DNA of 64,000 bases. Source: DASPKM01 sp035628135 (GTDB lineage Bacteria; Bacteroidota; Bacteroidia; Chitinophagales; Chitinophagaceae). Positions 16,194-25,255 of this stretch are shown one piece after another. Position numbers and translations under genes: made by a program. Every line of letters starts with the position of its first letter. Position 1 is the first letter of the stretch. The notes under the pieces are model-generated. The model did not search any database. It was given only the letters and a program-made list of their open reading frames with translations, and was not told where the DNA came from. The stretch is taken from NCBI GenBank assembly GCA_035628135.1, contig DASPKM010000013.1, positions 1-64,000 of the forward strand, written 5' to 3'.

Positions 16194-19100
16194 TTAATAT
16201 GCATTTGCAATAAGACCTATTCCGGCAACAATTCCTACAACCGTAGCAGTTGTCACCACTATGGGAGAAGTAGCAATGGTAGCAATAACCCCGGCCCCCA
16301 AGGCCAAAACGCTGAGGTTGTATTCAACCGGATCACTTGGAGCACGTGGGCCGCTTGTACTCGGATAAGGCTCTGGCCCCGTATGCGATGTGTGCTCATG
16401 CTCACCATTGGGTCCCCGCACCGTAGAACTATTAAGGGTCATTTGGCCTGATGCGCTATAAGTTACCACAACAATCACCCTCGTTCTTGGCCCACAGGGA
16501 TCGAGAAAAATATCTGTTATCCGGATTTCTATTATTCTGCCATCGTCTAAATGGATCCTATGGGGCGGGTGAGGTATGGTGATGGTGCCTGTAGGATCTT
16601 TCCAGTTCACCGGGTTATTGCCCACATACCTGTAAAAATTCACATCGCCACTACTGAACCCGATGGGATCTACCTGTAAGAACCTTCCCAGTTCCGGCGA
16701 ATACATACGGTTGCGGTAATCATATAAATTGAGCGCCTGTATAAATTCCCGGCCTGTGAACAGGAACCGGTTGCCAAAAGCGCTGGCCGCAATAACATTG
16801 CCTGCGCCATCCCTGAATACGGGACTACCATAAACATCATACGTGTACTGCTCCACCACATTGCCGGCGCCATTGGTTAGCCTGACGGTATTTCCCAAAG
16901 CATCGTGGTGATAAAAAACGATACCATCAGCACCGGTTTTCTTCGCCAGCAATTCGTCTGTTTCAGCTCCATGAGCATACTGCGTTATCTGTCCGCCCGC
17001 GTTCATTTCTTCCACCAATTTCCACTCATCATAGTACAGGAAACTTACCTGTCCATTGATGGTCCGTTGCACACACCGGTTACGCCCATCATAAGCGAAG
17101 GTTATAGTACTGTCTCCCTTAACCGCCCTTATCAACCGCCCCTGTGCATCATAATCGTATTTCCAATCTTTATAAATACTTAAGTGCCCATCAACAGTAT
17201 AGTTTAGGCTACTACCGCCAACACTCACATATTGGTTCATGTTGTTGAGGTTGTAATTGGTGAGGGTTCCATTATCTTTTACAAATAAGCGGTTGCCGGT
17301 AGCGTCATGAAAATAGTTTACTGTTCTTATGCTTCCGCCGGGGGCAGTTTCAGGATTGGAAACTTCGTATTGCACATCTGTGAGTTGATCAAGCGGATCG
17401 TACCTGTACACGTCGCCTTTATGATTATCACGCTTTACAAAGGTCCTGCGCTTTACCTCATCGTACCCATAATTGAACCGCGCAAACGAAATACCCCATC
17501 GCTGGTGCATGATCTCCAATACCTGGTTGGCATCATCATATTGGTATTGTGCAACTGTTCCGTTTATCAGTTTTTTATTGATCCTGTTACCTGCCAGGTC
17601 ATACATGTAATGTACCAGCGGCCCCCCATTGGCTGTAATGGATGATACCTGGTTTCTGGCAGTGTATTGATAGCCCAATGCCGTATTCAGGCTGGGATAG
17701 ATCATGGCACTGCGCAGGCCATCTGCGTTATATTGATATTTAACTTGCCTGGCGCCGCCCGTGCCTTCGATTGCCTGCCACTCACTGGTCATTTCATTTG
17801 CATCGTTATAGGTATAGGTCAGCGCACTAACACCATTGTTTAGTGTAAGCAACCGGCCTGCTGCATCATAGGTGCGCATAACGGACCGTACGCTGTCATT
17901 CCAGACAGACATCACCTCACGGCTGCGGATATCATGAAAATAGCTGCGCACCTTCCCGGCACGATCCCTGTACCTGGTCAGGTTGTTTACCGCATCATAG
18001 CCATAAGCTTCGAAAGTGCCGTTGGGATGGATGGTTTTTGTTCGCCGGTTTAAAAGATCATGCTCAAAAATATATTCCTGATTTTCGGCATCGATCAATT
18101 TCCTGATATTTCCTTCAACATCATATTCGTACCGGGTTACCTGTCCCTTGGCATTGGTGGTTTGCACAACAAGGTTTCTGCTATCGTAGTCGTAGTTTGT
18201 AACGGTGCCATCCGCCCGCTTTTTGGACACGATGTTGCCAACAAAATCATATTTCCAACCCGTTGTATTGTTTAAGGGATCTGTTTCGGTTACCAGCCGG
18301 TTCCTTAAGTCATATCCATATGTTGTGGTTTTCATGCGCGGGTCAATGACCGCGGTAACATTACCAGCCACATCATATTCATACTGGGTAGTAGCGGCAT
18401 CAGGCGTGCCGGCGCCAATGGTCTGTTTTATTTTTTGCCATTCCACGTCGTATTCAATCTTTATGATCTTTCCACTGGGTAATATGATCTGCGTGGGAGT
18501 ATGACGGTCATGTAAGCAGCCACACCCGCCGCCCGGCAGGTCATAAGTAAATTTTGTCTGCCGGTCCAAAGGGTCGGTGCTGCTGGTGATCCTTTTAAAT
18601 TCATCGTACTGCGCCTTCCAGGTCTTGCCGATTTCGTTTGTACTGCTTACCAGGTTCCCAAAATCATCATACTCGTACTTCAGCACGCTGTTGTCTTTAT
18701 TTACCTGCTTAACCAGTAGTCCCCTTTCGTTGTATTCATACCGCTCAATATTGTGTCTCTTATCCCTAAGGGATGCCAGGCGGTCCGCAGCGTCGTAAGT
18801 ATAAACCGATTGCTGATCCAAAGGATCTATATGGCCGGTCTTTAAACCGCGGAGATCATGGAAAGTTTCTTCAACGCCGCCATTCCGGAACGTGTGCTTC
18901 AATACCTGTCCAAATTGGTTGTAAGTAAAATGTTCGGTGGTGTTATTTGCATAAGTGATCTTGGTTACGCGGTGGCGGCTGTCCCTCGTATAGGTCGTTT
19001 TTCTTCCCATTTCATCGGTATAGGTCAGCACCAAATCAAGGCTGTCCCTGGTCCATTTTTCAACAGCGCCATCGGGGTGGGTTACCTGCAGGAAATTGTT

Positions 19101-20681
19101 ATAAGCCGACATTACATACTTTGTTGTTCTGCCAAGTGCATCGGTTGCGGCGCTGATAAACCCATTTGCATCGTACGTGTATTTATGGGTGCGTCCCAAC
19201 CCGTCGGTATATTCGGTGGTTTGGCCAAACCCGTCTGCAGGCATCACCAAATGCTGTACCCTGCCATTGGCATAGCAAATCCAGCGGCCGCCATCATACG
19301 CGGTCAGCGTATTCATTACTTCTCCTGTTCTTCCATTTATTTCCTGTTTGATATAACCGCGGGCGATGGTATTGTCGTAAGTAAACTTCATTTCAGGATT
19401 ACCCACTTCAATGCGCGGGTCCCTTGCACTCTCCAGGTACATGAAGCCTGCCCCGCTGTAGTGTGGAGGATAATAAGTATAGGATGCCCTGGTGCCGTCG
19501 CCATATTCGGCAACCGTAAGGAGCGGCCAGCTGAAACCAGCCTCCATATACACGGTATATTTGTATTGAACACTGCGTCCATCATTGCTGGTTACCTTGC
19601 TTATCACCTCCTGCCCGCCGGGCACGGGAGTCGTATATATTATGTCGAAGTATCTTCCGGCGGGTTCGGTAACGCGTGACAGGTTATTTTTTTGATCATA
19701 AGACAGCGTATATAAATTTTGATATTTGTCCCTGATATCCTGCAGCTGGTACCAACTGCCCTGGGGGTTTATGAATTTCTGGAACCGGTAACGGCTGCCA
19801 TCTGGCCTTTGCAAAAAGAAGTTGTTGCCGTACTGGAACAAGCGGTATTCCACACCAAATACGGGCAACCAGTGTGAAGGATTGCCGGCATCCTGCGCAA
19901 AAATAATTTCCTCGCCCTCAGGGAACCTGATGATCACTTCCGGCTGCCCATTGCTGTTGGTGCCATTGTCGGCCATCAGGAAATGAAAGCTGTAGGTCCA
20001 TCCCGCAAATTCACGGCTATTGTAATACCGCCTCCATATCATGGGGATTTCTCCCACGGCGCCCCACATCTGCAGGTCTGCTACCACGCGGTGTTCATTG
20101 CCAGTAAATGGATTGAACGGATCGCCGGTAGGAATTTCCGGAGGACAGGGTTTTTTATATGATGCCGGTCCATGGCTCGATGGGTTGCCACATCTACCAC
20201 CGCCGATGTATGGAGATCTTTCATTGTTGTTTGCCAGCGGATTGGGGCCTACCCATAACCGCACTACTTTGATGTCGTTTCCTTTGCGTACAACAATGCG
20301 GTAAATGCCATTGTCGCCGGATGCCTGGAAATTAAAATTGATTTTTTTCTGGCTGGTCAATTGCAACACGCGCGACAATTGTTTGCCCTCCAGCAAACCG
20401 CCATCGGCAACTATTACAATTACATTTTCCCCGGCACGGCCTTCGGGGTACGTGATTTCTATGGGCAGCTTTTGCGAAGGGCGGATATTATATACCTGGT
20501 CAAAGTACCCGATTTGATTCGGTTGGGGGTTATTATCCCCGATACGGCAAACCGATCGCTCACCTTTTACCATGCGCTTGCTTTGCGCAGGCGCCCGAAA
20601 TAAGAAAGCTGTGCATAACAAGAGAAATGCAGATAACAACAGGCAAATAAATGCCTGCCCGCTTGAAGCCTTGCGTTTCAT
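16194..20681 (-). CDS. RHS-repeat protein with DUF6531-type N-terminus and hydrophobic tail
   Basis: The 1495-residue protein has an N-terminal hydrophobic export signal (about 10-31). The DUF6531 signature is FNPFTGNEHRVVADLQMWGA followed by IPMIWRRYYNSR (about 190-235). Some 25 YD/RHS repeats follow, such as YEYDDFGNLVSSTNE, and the RHS core ends at YVGNNPVNWKDPTG (about residue 1365). The cargo is only 130 residues. It has a beta-rich start (IHLDDGRIIEIRITDIF), a His/Pro-rich stretch (GEHEHTSH) and then a run of about 38 hydrophobic residues to the C-terminus. Such a tail could insert in membranes. I recognise no enzymatic toxin domain and no adjacent immunity gene. Confidence 0.85.
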   Translation of the reverse strand: MKRKASSGQAFICLLLSAFLLLCTAFLFRAPAQSKRMVKGERSVCRIGDNNPQPNQIGYFDQVYNIRPSQKLPIEITYPEGRAGENVIVIVADGGLLEGKQLSRVLQLTSQKKINFNFQASGDNGIYRIVVRKGNDIKVVRLWVGPNPLANNNERSPYIGGGRCGNPSSHGPASYKKPCPPEIPTGDPFNPFTGNEHRVVADLQMWGAVGEIPMIWRRYYNSREFAGWTYSFHFLMADNGTNSNGQPEVIIRFPEGEEIIFAQDAGNPSHWLPVFGVEYRLFQYGNNFFLQRPDGSRYRFQKFINPQGSWYQLQDIRDKYQNLYTLSYDQKNNLSRVTEPAGRYFDIIYTTPVPGGQEVISKVTSNDGRSVQYKYTVYMEAGFSWPLLTVAEYGDGTRASYTYYPPHYSGAGFMYLESARDPRIEVGNPEMKFTYDNTIARGYIKQEINGRTGEVMNTLTAYDGGRWICYANGRVQHLVMPADGFGQTTEYTDGLGRTHKYTYDANGFISAATDALGRTTKYVMSAYNNFLQVTHPDGAVEKWTRDSLDLVLTYTDEMGRKTTYTRDSRHRVTKITYANNTTEHFTYNQFGQVLKHTFRNGGVEETFHDLRGLKTGHIDPLDQQSVYTYDAADRLASLRDKRHNIERYEYNERGLLVKQVNKDNSVLKYEYDDFGNLVSSTNEIGKTWKAQYDEFKRITSSTDPLDRQTKFTYDLPGGGCGCLHDRHTPTQIILPSGKIIKIEYDVEWQKIKQTIGAGTPDAATTQYEYDVAGNVTAVIDPRMKTTTYGYDLRNRLVTETDPLNNTTGWKYDFVGNIVSKKRADGTVTNYDYDSRNLVVQTTNAKGQVTRYEYDVEGNIRKLIDAENQEYIFEHDLLNRRTKTIHPNGTFEAYGYDAVNNLTRYRDRAGKVRSYFHDIRSREVMSVWNDSVRSVMRTYDAAGRLLTLNNGVSALTYTYNDANEMTSEWQAIEGTGGARQVKYQYNADGLRSAMIYPSLNTALGYQYTARNQVSSITANGGPLVHYMYDLAGNRINKKLINGTVAQYQYDDANQVLEIMHQRWGISFARFNYGYDEVKRRTFVKRDNHKGDVYRYDPLDQLTDVQYEVSNPETAPGGSIRTVNYFHDATGNRLFVKDNGTLTNYNLNNMNQYVSVGGSSLNYTVDGHLSIYKDWKYDYDAQGRLIRAVKGDSTITFAYDGRNRCVQRTINGQVSFLYYDEWKLVEEMNAGGQITQYAHGAETDELLAKKTGADGIVFYHHDALGNTVRLTNGAGNVVEQYTYDVYGSPVFRDGAGNVIAASAFGNRFLFTGREFIQALNLYDYRNRMYSPELGRFLQVDPIGFSSGDVNFYRYVGNNPVNWKDPTGTITIPHPPHRIHLDDGRIIEIRITDIFLDPCGPRTRVIVVVTYSASGQMTLNSSTVRGPNGEHEHTSHTGPEPYPSTSGPRAPSDPVEYNLSVLALGAGVIATIATSPIVVTTATVVGIVAGIGLIANAY

Positions 20682-20857
20682 GTTGAAAAGTTTAGAGGTG
20701 ATGTGCTGCTAAACCATGGGGGGCATTATACCAGTAAATAGGGTGAGGCAGTCTGACAGGAGGTTTATCGCGTACAAGGTAATTTATAAAAAAGGAATAA
20801 AAAACCGGTATTTTAATTTATTTCAACTGATTGAACACCGCAAGACCAGATCCCTTT

Positions 20858-21511
20858 TTATCGGAATGCGTCTCCCAATAGAGCCCTTCGCCGCGCCCTG
20901 CGCTTACTGCGTAATACAAAGAAAATTATCAATGCAAGCAGCAGCAACCCACCGTAGATCAGGTACCAGACCCATTTCGGGGTTGGCTCCTCGTAAATGA
21001 CGTAAGGACTGCTTACAAACTTCATGGTGCTATAAAAAGAAGCAATGTCCTCGTCATTAGTAGCTGCTTCCTCGATAACATTGCATTGAACAAAATACGA
21101 CTTGCTTTCCTGCAAAGTGATGAACATGAACATCGCTTTTATATCGACAGGTTCCGAAGGGTCTGTTGCGCGCAGGAACTTGCCGCGCATGCCTCCCAAA
21201 AATGTGTCGGTTATAGAGCGCTTGTAAGACCGGTACCGCCCGAGGGCCAGGTACATGCCGGCAAGCCGTTCCATGGCAGAGTCGAACTGTTTATTGTTCA
21301 TGGGGGCGTAATAGGACTTATCATTCACGGAAACATGATAGTCGATAGTGGCGGAATTGGCGCTTGTAACGCTGAAGCCGTCTACCAGGGAGGTTTGGGG
21401 AACCCTGGGGAAATTGATGGAGAGGGCGCCGTTCACTACAAAATTCACGGAAGGCTTTTGCGCCAGCGCGGTATTGAAACCACAAAGCATTATCAAAATC
21501 AATCTTGCCAT
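20858..21511 (-). CDS. signal-peptide, membrane-anchored protein ending in GDAFR (copy 2)
   Basis: This 217-residue paralogue of 13083-13751 has a short signal peptide (MARLILIMLCGFNTALAQ), the shared DTFLGGMRGKF and FITLQESKSYFVQCN motifs, a membrane helix (about 182-200, YLIYGGLLLLALIIFFVL) and the basic tail RSKRRARRRALLGDAFR. Unlike copy 1 it stands alone, with its own 5' region facing the histidine kinase gene. The tail is the best conserved part of the family, which suggests that it is where the protein contacts a cytoplasmic partner. Confidence 0.7.
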   Translation of the reverse strand: MARLILIMLCGFNTALAQKPSVNFVVNGALSINFPRVPQTSLVDGFSVTSANSATIDYHVSVNDKSYYAPMNNKQFDSAMERLAGMYLALGRYRSYKRSITDTFLGGMRGKFLRATDPSEPVDIKAMFMFITLQESKSYFVQCNVIEEAATNDEDIASFYSTMKFVSSPYVIYEEPTPKWVWYLIYGGLLLLALIIFFVLRSKRRARRRALLGDAFR

Positions 21512-21656
21512 ATTCAGCCAAAATATAAATTGATTGCTGCTGCTAACATTTCCGCCCTTTCCAGGTTATGCTTCAGCCCGCTTTATAAGTTCCGAGCGGC
21601 CATAGTGGAATTCTTCCATTATTTGTTTAATTTTAAGAACCTTCATAAACATTATA

Positions 21657-24122
21657 ATGAAACAACGCGGAACCAACCATCCGGATAGCATAGCCTTCAA
21701 TCTGGAAGCTGAAAATAAGCAAATTCAGAAAGCCCTGGATTGGAGGACACGTGAGCTGCAGGATTATGTAGACAATGCCGCCATCGGCCTTCATTGGGTG
21801 AACCGCAACGGCATTATAATATGGGCCAATAAGGCCGAGCTCGACATGCTCGGTTATACGGAAGACGAATATATCGGCCACCATATCGCCGAGTTTCATG
21901 TTGAGCGGGACAAGATCAGGGATATACTCACCCGTTTAAGCCGTAATGAAACATTAAATGGCTATGAATCGGTATTACGTTGCAAGGACGGGTCCACGAA
22001 AATCGTCCAAATAAGCTCTAACGTTTTTTGGGACGAAGGAAAGTTCATCCATACACGTTGCTTTACCATCGACGTCACAGAACAGAAAAAATTATTTGTT
22101 GCGCTTAAAGAGAGCGAGAACCGTTATAGAAGCCTTGTGAACAGCCTGCCCATGGCGGTTTACACTTGCGATCAGGAGGGCCGTATCACCTACTTTAACG
22201 AGGTGGCTGTAAAACTTTGGGGATACAGACCGGATATCAAAGAAAGTTCCCTCAGGTTCTGTGCCTGCTTTAAGGTTTGGCTGATGGATGGAACTTTTGT
22301 ACCACCCGATAAAACACCGATGGCGGTTGCCGTAACAACAGGACAATCGTTTCGCGACGTTGAAGCAATAGTTGAAAGGCCAGACGGGTCAAAATTTTAT
22401 GCCGTCGTTAATATTGACCCTGTGCTGGATGAACAGAACAAGGTAATTGGGGCCATCAATGTGTTCCAGGACATAACAGCCTTAAAGCAAACCGAAATTG
22501 CATTAAGGGAAAGTGAAAGCCGGTACAGGAACCTGATCAATGGTTTGGCCACACCGCTTTACACTACCGATGTGGAAGGAACGATTACCATGTATAATAA
22601 GGCAGCCGCGGAGTTATGGGGATGGGAGCCTGAAATAGGAAAAGATAAGTGGTGCGGTTCATACAAAATATTCCAGGTCGACGGCTCCGAGCTGCCGCTC
22701 GATCAATGCCCCATGGCAATTTGCCTGAAGGAACGCCGGCCGGTTTATGGCAAAGAGATAATAGTAATGCGCCCGGACGGGTTAGTGCGAAATGTAGCCC
22801 CCTATCCACAACCTATATACGACATTTCAGGAAATATGACCGGCGCCATAAACATGCTGATCGATATAACCGAAATTAAACGTACCGAACAGGCTCTGCG
22901 CGAAAGTGAAAAAAAATACCGGAATCTGTCAGATGCTTTGGAGAAAATGGTGGAAGCAAAAACCCAGGACCTGAAAGAAAAAAACGAAGAGCTTAAAAAG
23001 AGCGAGGAACGGTATCATAAAATGGTCGAGGAGGTAGAAGACTATGCCATCATTTTGCTCGACAAGGACGGCATCGTACAAAATTGGAACAAAGGAGCTG
23101 AAAAGATCAAGGGGTACAGGGAGGAGGAAATAGTGGGAAAGAGCTTCAGTACCTTCTATCTGCCCGACGACCGGGAAGCAGGCTTGCCCAGGCAACTTTT
23201 GCAGAAAGCCTCCAAGCAAGGAAAAACGGTGCACGAAGGTTGGAGACAAAAAAAAGACGGAACGAGATTCTGGGGAAATATTGTTTTAACCGCACTGCAT
23301 GATGCAGACAACAATATCATCGGGTTTAGCAAGGTTACAAGAGACCTGACGGAAAGAAAGCTCGCCGAAGACCGGATGAAGGAATACAGCCGTCAATTGG
23401 AGTTTCAAAACAAGGAGCTCGAACAATTTGCTTACGCAGCATCGCACGACATGAAAGAACCTTTGCGGAAAATTCATATGTACAGCAGCGCGATTTGTGA
23501 AGATACAGCGAGCCAGCTTAGCGACAAATCCCAAGAGTACCTGAAAAGATCAATGGCCGCAGCCAGCCGAATGACGGAACTCATCGACGATCTGTTGGAT
23601 TATTCCAGGACTACGACAAACCTGGATGGTTACGAAAAGGTGGATTTAAACAAAGTGGTGGAAGAAGTGATCCTGCTTCATAAAGACGACATGGACCATC
23701 AGAAGGCAATAATTGAGTTCAACAACCTGCCGGTGGTTGAAGGCGTGCCCTTCCAGTTTAAGCAACTTATGGACAACCTGATAGGAAACGCAGTTAAATA
23801 TAAACATCCTGACCGCCAGACCGTGATCACAATTTCGGCCGAGACGATACCAGGTTCCCAAATAAAACAAGGCGGAACAGAGCCAGGCAGACAATACCAC
23901 AAAATTTCCGTTACAGATAATGGCTTGGGCTTTGAACAAAAGTATGCAGAGAAAATATTTGACATCTTTCAAAGGCTCAACAATCGTTCAAGCACGTCTG
24001 GTTCGGGAATTGGGCTTGCCATTTGTAAAAGAATAGTGCAAAACCATAAGGGCATCATCAGAGCGGAAGGTATGCCGAATAAAGGCGCCCGTTTCGATAT
24101 TTACCTGCCTGTTGAACTGTAA
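21657..24122 (+). CDS. cytoplasmic multi-PAS sensor histidine kinase
   Basis: The 821-residue protein has no membrane segment. Four PAS domains lie at about 33-145, 153-278, 285-410 and 450-570, each introduced by an ESExRYRxL-type helix. The HisKA helix follows with the phospho-accepting His597 in FAYAASHDMKEPLRK. The ATPase domain has Asn711 (DNLIGNAVKY), the G1 box VTDNGLGF (752-759) and the G2 box GSGIGLAICKRIV (782-794). All catalytic boxes are intact. A coiled coil (about 425-455) separates PAS3 and PAS4. The 'FAYAASHDMKEPL' form is typical of the subfamily related to phytochrome-type kinases. It is convergent with a single-domain response regulator four bases away, a probable partner. 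Ligands of the PAS domains are unknown. Confidence 0.93.
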   Translation: MKQRGTNHPDSIAFNLEAENKQIQKALDWRTRELQDYVDNAAIGLHWVNRNGIIIWANKAELDMLGYTEDEYIGHHIAEFHVERDKIRDILTRLSRNETLNGYESVLRCKDGSTKIVQISSNVFWDEGKFIHTRCFTIDVTEQKKLFVALKESENRYRSLVNSLPMAVYTCDQEGRITYFNEVAVKLWGYRPDIKESSLRFCACFKVWLMDGTFVPPDKTPMAVAVTTGQSFRDVEAIVERPDGSKFYAVVNIDPVLDEQNKVIGAINVFQDITALKQTEIALRESESRYRNLINGLATPLYTTDVEGTITMYNKAAAELWGWEPEIGKDKWCGSYKIFQVDGSELPLDQCPMAICLKERRPVYGKEIIVMRPDGLVRNVAPYPQPIYDISGNMTGAINMLIDITEIKRTEQALRESEKKYRNLSDALEKMVEAKTQDLKEKNEELKKSEERYHKMVEEVEDYAIILLDKDGIVQNWNKGAEKIKGYREEEIVGKSFSTFYLPDDREAGLPRQLLQKASKQGKTVHEGWRQKKDGTRFWGNIVLTALHDADNNIIGFSKVTRDLTERKLAEDRMKEYSRQLEFQNKELEQFAYAASHDMKEPLRKIHMYSSAICEDTASQLSDKSQEYLKRSMAAASRMTELIDDLLDYSRTTTNLDGYEKVDLNKVVEEVILLHKDDMDHQKAIIEFNNLPVVEGVPFQFKQLMDNLIGNAVKYKHPDRQTVITISAETIPGSQIKQGGTEPGRQYHKISVTDNGLGFEQKYAEKIFDIFQRLNNRSSTSGSGIGLAICKRIVQNHKGIIRAEGMPNKGARFDIYLPVEL

Positions 24123-24126
24123 TTGT

Positions 24127-24534
24127 TCACCTGCAATATGAAAGCATCTCTTCGGCAAGGCGGTTCATGTCCTTTATATTGTTTGGCTTAACGAAATACT
24201 TTAAAGCCCCATTGTCCATGCATTCCCGTATGTGGGAGTTGGCATTGGACGTGCTTAGAATGATCTTAGGAATGGGCTCGTACCGGGGGATTGCGCAAAG
24301 CTGGGAAACTACCTGTGCACCATTCATCCCCGGCATATTGTAATCCAGGATTATGAGGCAGGGGAGCTCTCCATCAGCATATTGGTCCAGAAAGGGTAAT
24401 ACCTGACTGCCGTCCGTAAGTTTCTTAAAATTCGCGGTCGGCTCTAAATCTGATATGGTCTCTTCAATGAGTTCCAAATCTTCCAAATCATCATCGACGG
24501 CCAGGATCGTCGGGCGGAGTGAGAGCGTTTTCAT
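24127..24534 (-). CDS. single-domain response regulator
   Basis: The 135-residue protein is a receiver domain alone. The acidic cluster is DDD (14-16), the phosphorylation site Asp64 lies in IILDYNMPGMNG, a Ser/Thr follows in ILSTS, and Lys116 is in YFVKPNN. With no output domain it must act by contact, like CheY or as a relay from the kinase. Its stop is four bases from the stop of the multi-PAS kinase on the other strand. The region upstream carries two candidate promoters. Confidence 0.9.
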   Translation of the reverse strand: MKTLSLRPTILAVDDDLEDLELIEETISDLEPTANFKKLTDGSQVLPFLDQYADGELPCLIILDYNMPGMNGAQVVSQLCAIPRYEPIPKIILSTSNANSHIRECMDNGALKYFVKPNNIKDMNRLAEEMLSYCR

Positions 24535-24545
24535 TTAGTGTACAT

Positions 24546-24563
24546 CAAAAGTAAGCAAAAATA
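24546..24563 (-). promoter_or_regulatory. two overlapping candidate -7 elements for the response regulator
   Basis: On the minus strand, TATTTTTG (24563-24556) and TACTTTTG (24553-24546) both match TAnnTTTG exactly, 12-25 bases before the ATG. No -33 TTG is seen at the usual distance. Confidence 0.4.
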
Positions 24564-24681
24564 CCTTACGATGCCGGCCATACGAAATTTACTGACTTTA
24601 AACAGGCAAGCCGGGTGGCACAGTTCTGGTGCGGCCGGTAGCAAGCGGCAATAAGCGGCCTAACGCCGATTGCAGGAAAAT

Positions 24682-25221
24682 TCAGTTAATACGTTTCCAT
24701 TCTTCATTATCATGCGTGATATAGCGCACTATTCCTTCCCGCATATGCCAGAAAATTTTTTTTGGCTGCCAATGCTCAGCTTTTGGATGAAAGGTATCAA
24801 ACTCATAAACATCCCCTTGCCGGATCTTTTCCAGGGGATTGTTTCTGATATTGAGTACGAAGGCTCCGCTATATAAATAGTCAATGCGCATGTTAGTTTC
24901 CTTACGATGCCTGATAAGGCCTATCAACTCAGCGCCATGGGGATTGTATTTTAACCGCTTATTTGTATACCAAACCTCTCCAATTTGTTCGCCGCCGCGG
25001 TATTCAATTAAATTAAGTTCCGAATAGTACACACGCTTTTTTGTAATGATGCTGGTGTCGAAAGTACCTGCGCTTGACTTAAAGATCAGCGTATCGCCTT
25101 CGTTATAAACGTCTATCCATGCGCGTTCCTGCTTGCTAAGTGGTGGAAGCCTCAGAACTGCGCAGCCCGTGACATAGAGAATGCATATGATCAACACCAG
25201 GATGGAAAGACGAAGAAGCAT
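24682..25221 (-). CDS. hypothetical lipoprotein
   Basis: The ATG at 25221 gives 179 residues. A TTG two codons upstream is less likely. The start MLLRLSILVLIICILYVTGC is a lipoprotein signal peptide with the acylated Cys at residue 20. The mature domain is mixed alpha/beta with a basic, aromatic-rich C-terminal part (AEHWQPKKIFWHMREGIVRY). I do not recognise the family. It follows the GT-C-like membrane protein by 34 bases on the same strand, so it may be co-transcribed with it. Confidence 0.65.
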   Translation of the reverse strand: MLLRLSILVLIICILYVTGCAVLRLPPLSKQERAWIDVYNEGDTLIFKSSAGTFDTSIITKKRVYYSELNLIEYRGGEQIGEVWYTNKRLKYNPHGAELIGLIRHRKETNMRIDYLYSGAFVLNIRNNPLEKIRQGDVYEFDTFHPKAEHWQPKKIFWHMREGIVRYITHDNEEWKRIN

Positions 25222-25255
25222 ACACAATGTTTAGAATTGAACAAATGATTAGACT

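Noticed and set aside
16194..20681. Second RHS gene as a wall-associated structural protein only
   Set aside because: Not fully excluded, but the DUF6531 start and complete RHS core are those of toxin carriers, so I kept the RHS call with an open cargo function.
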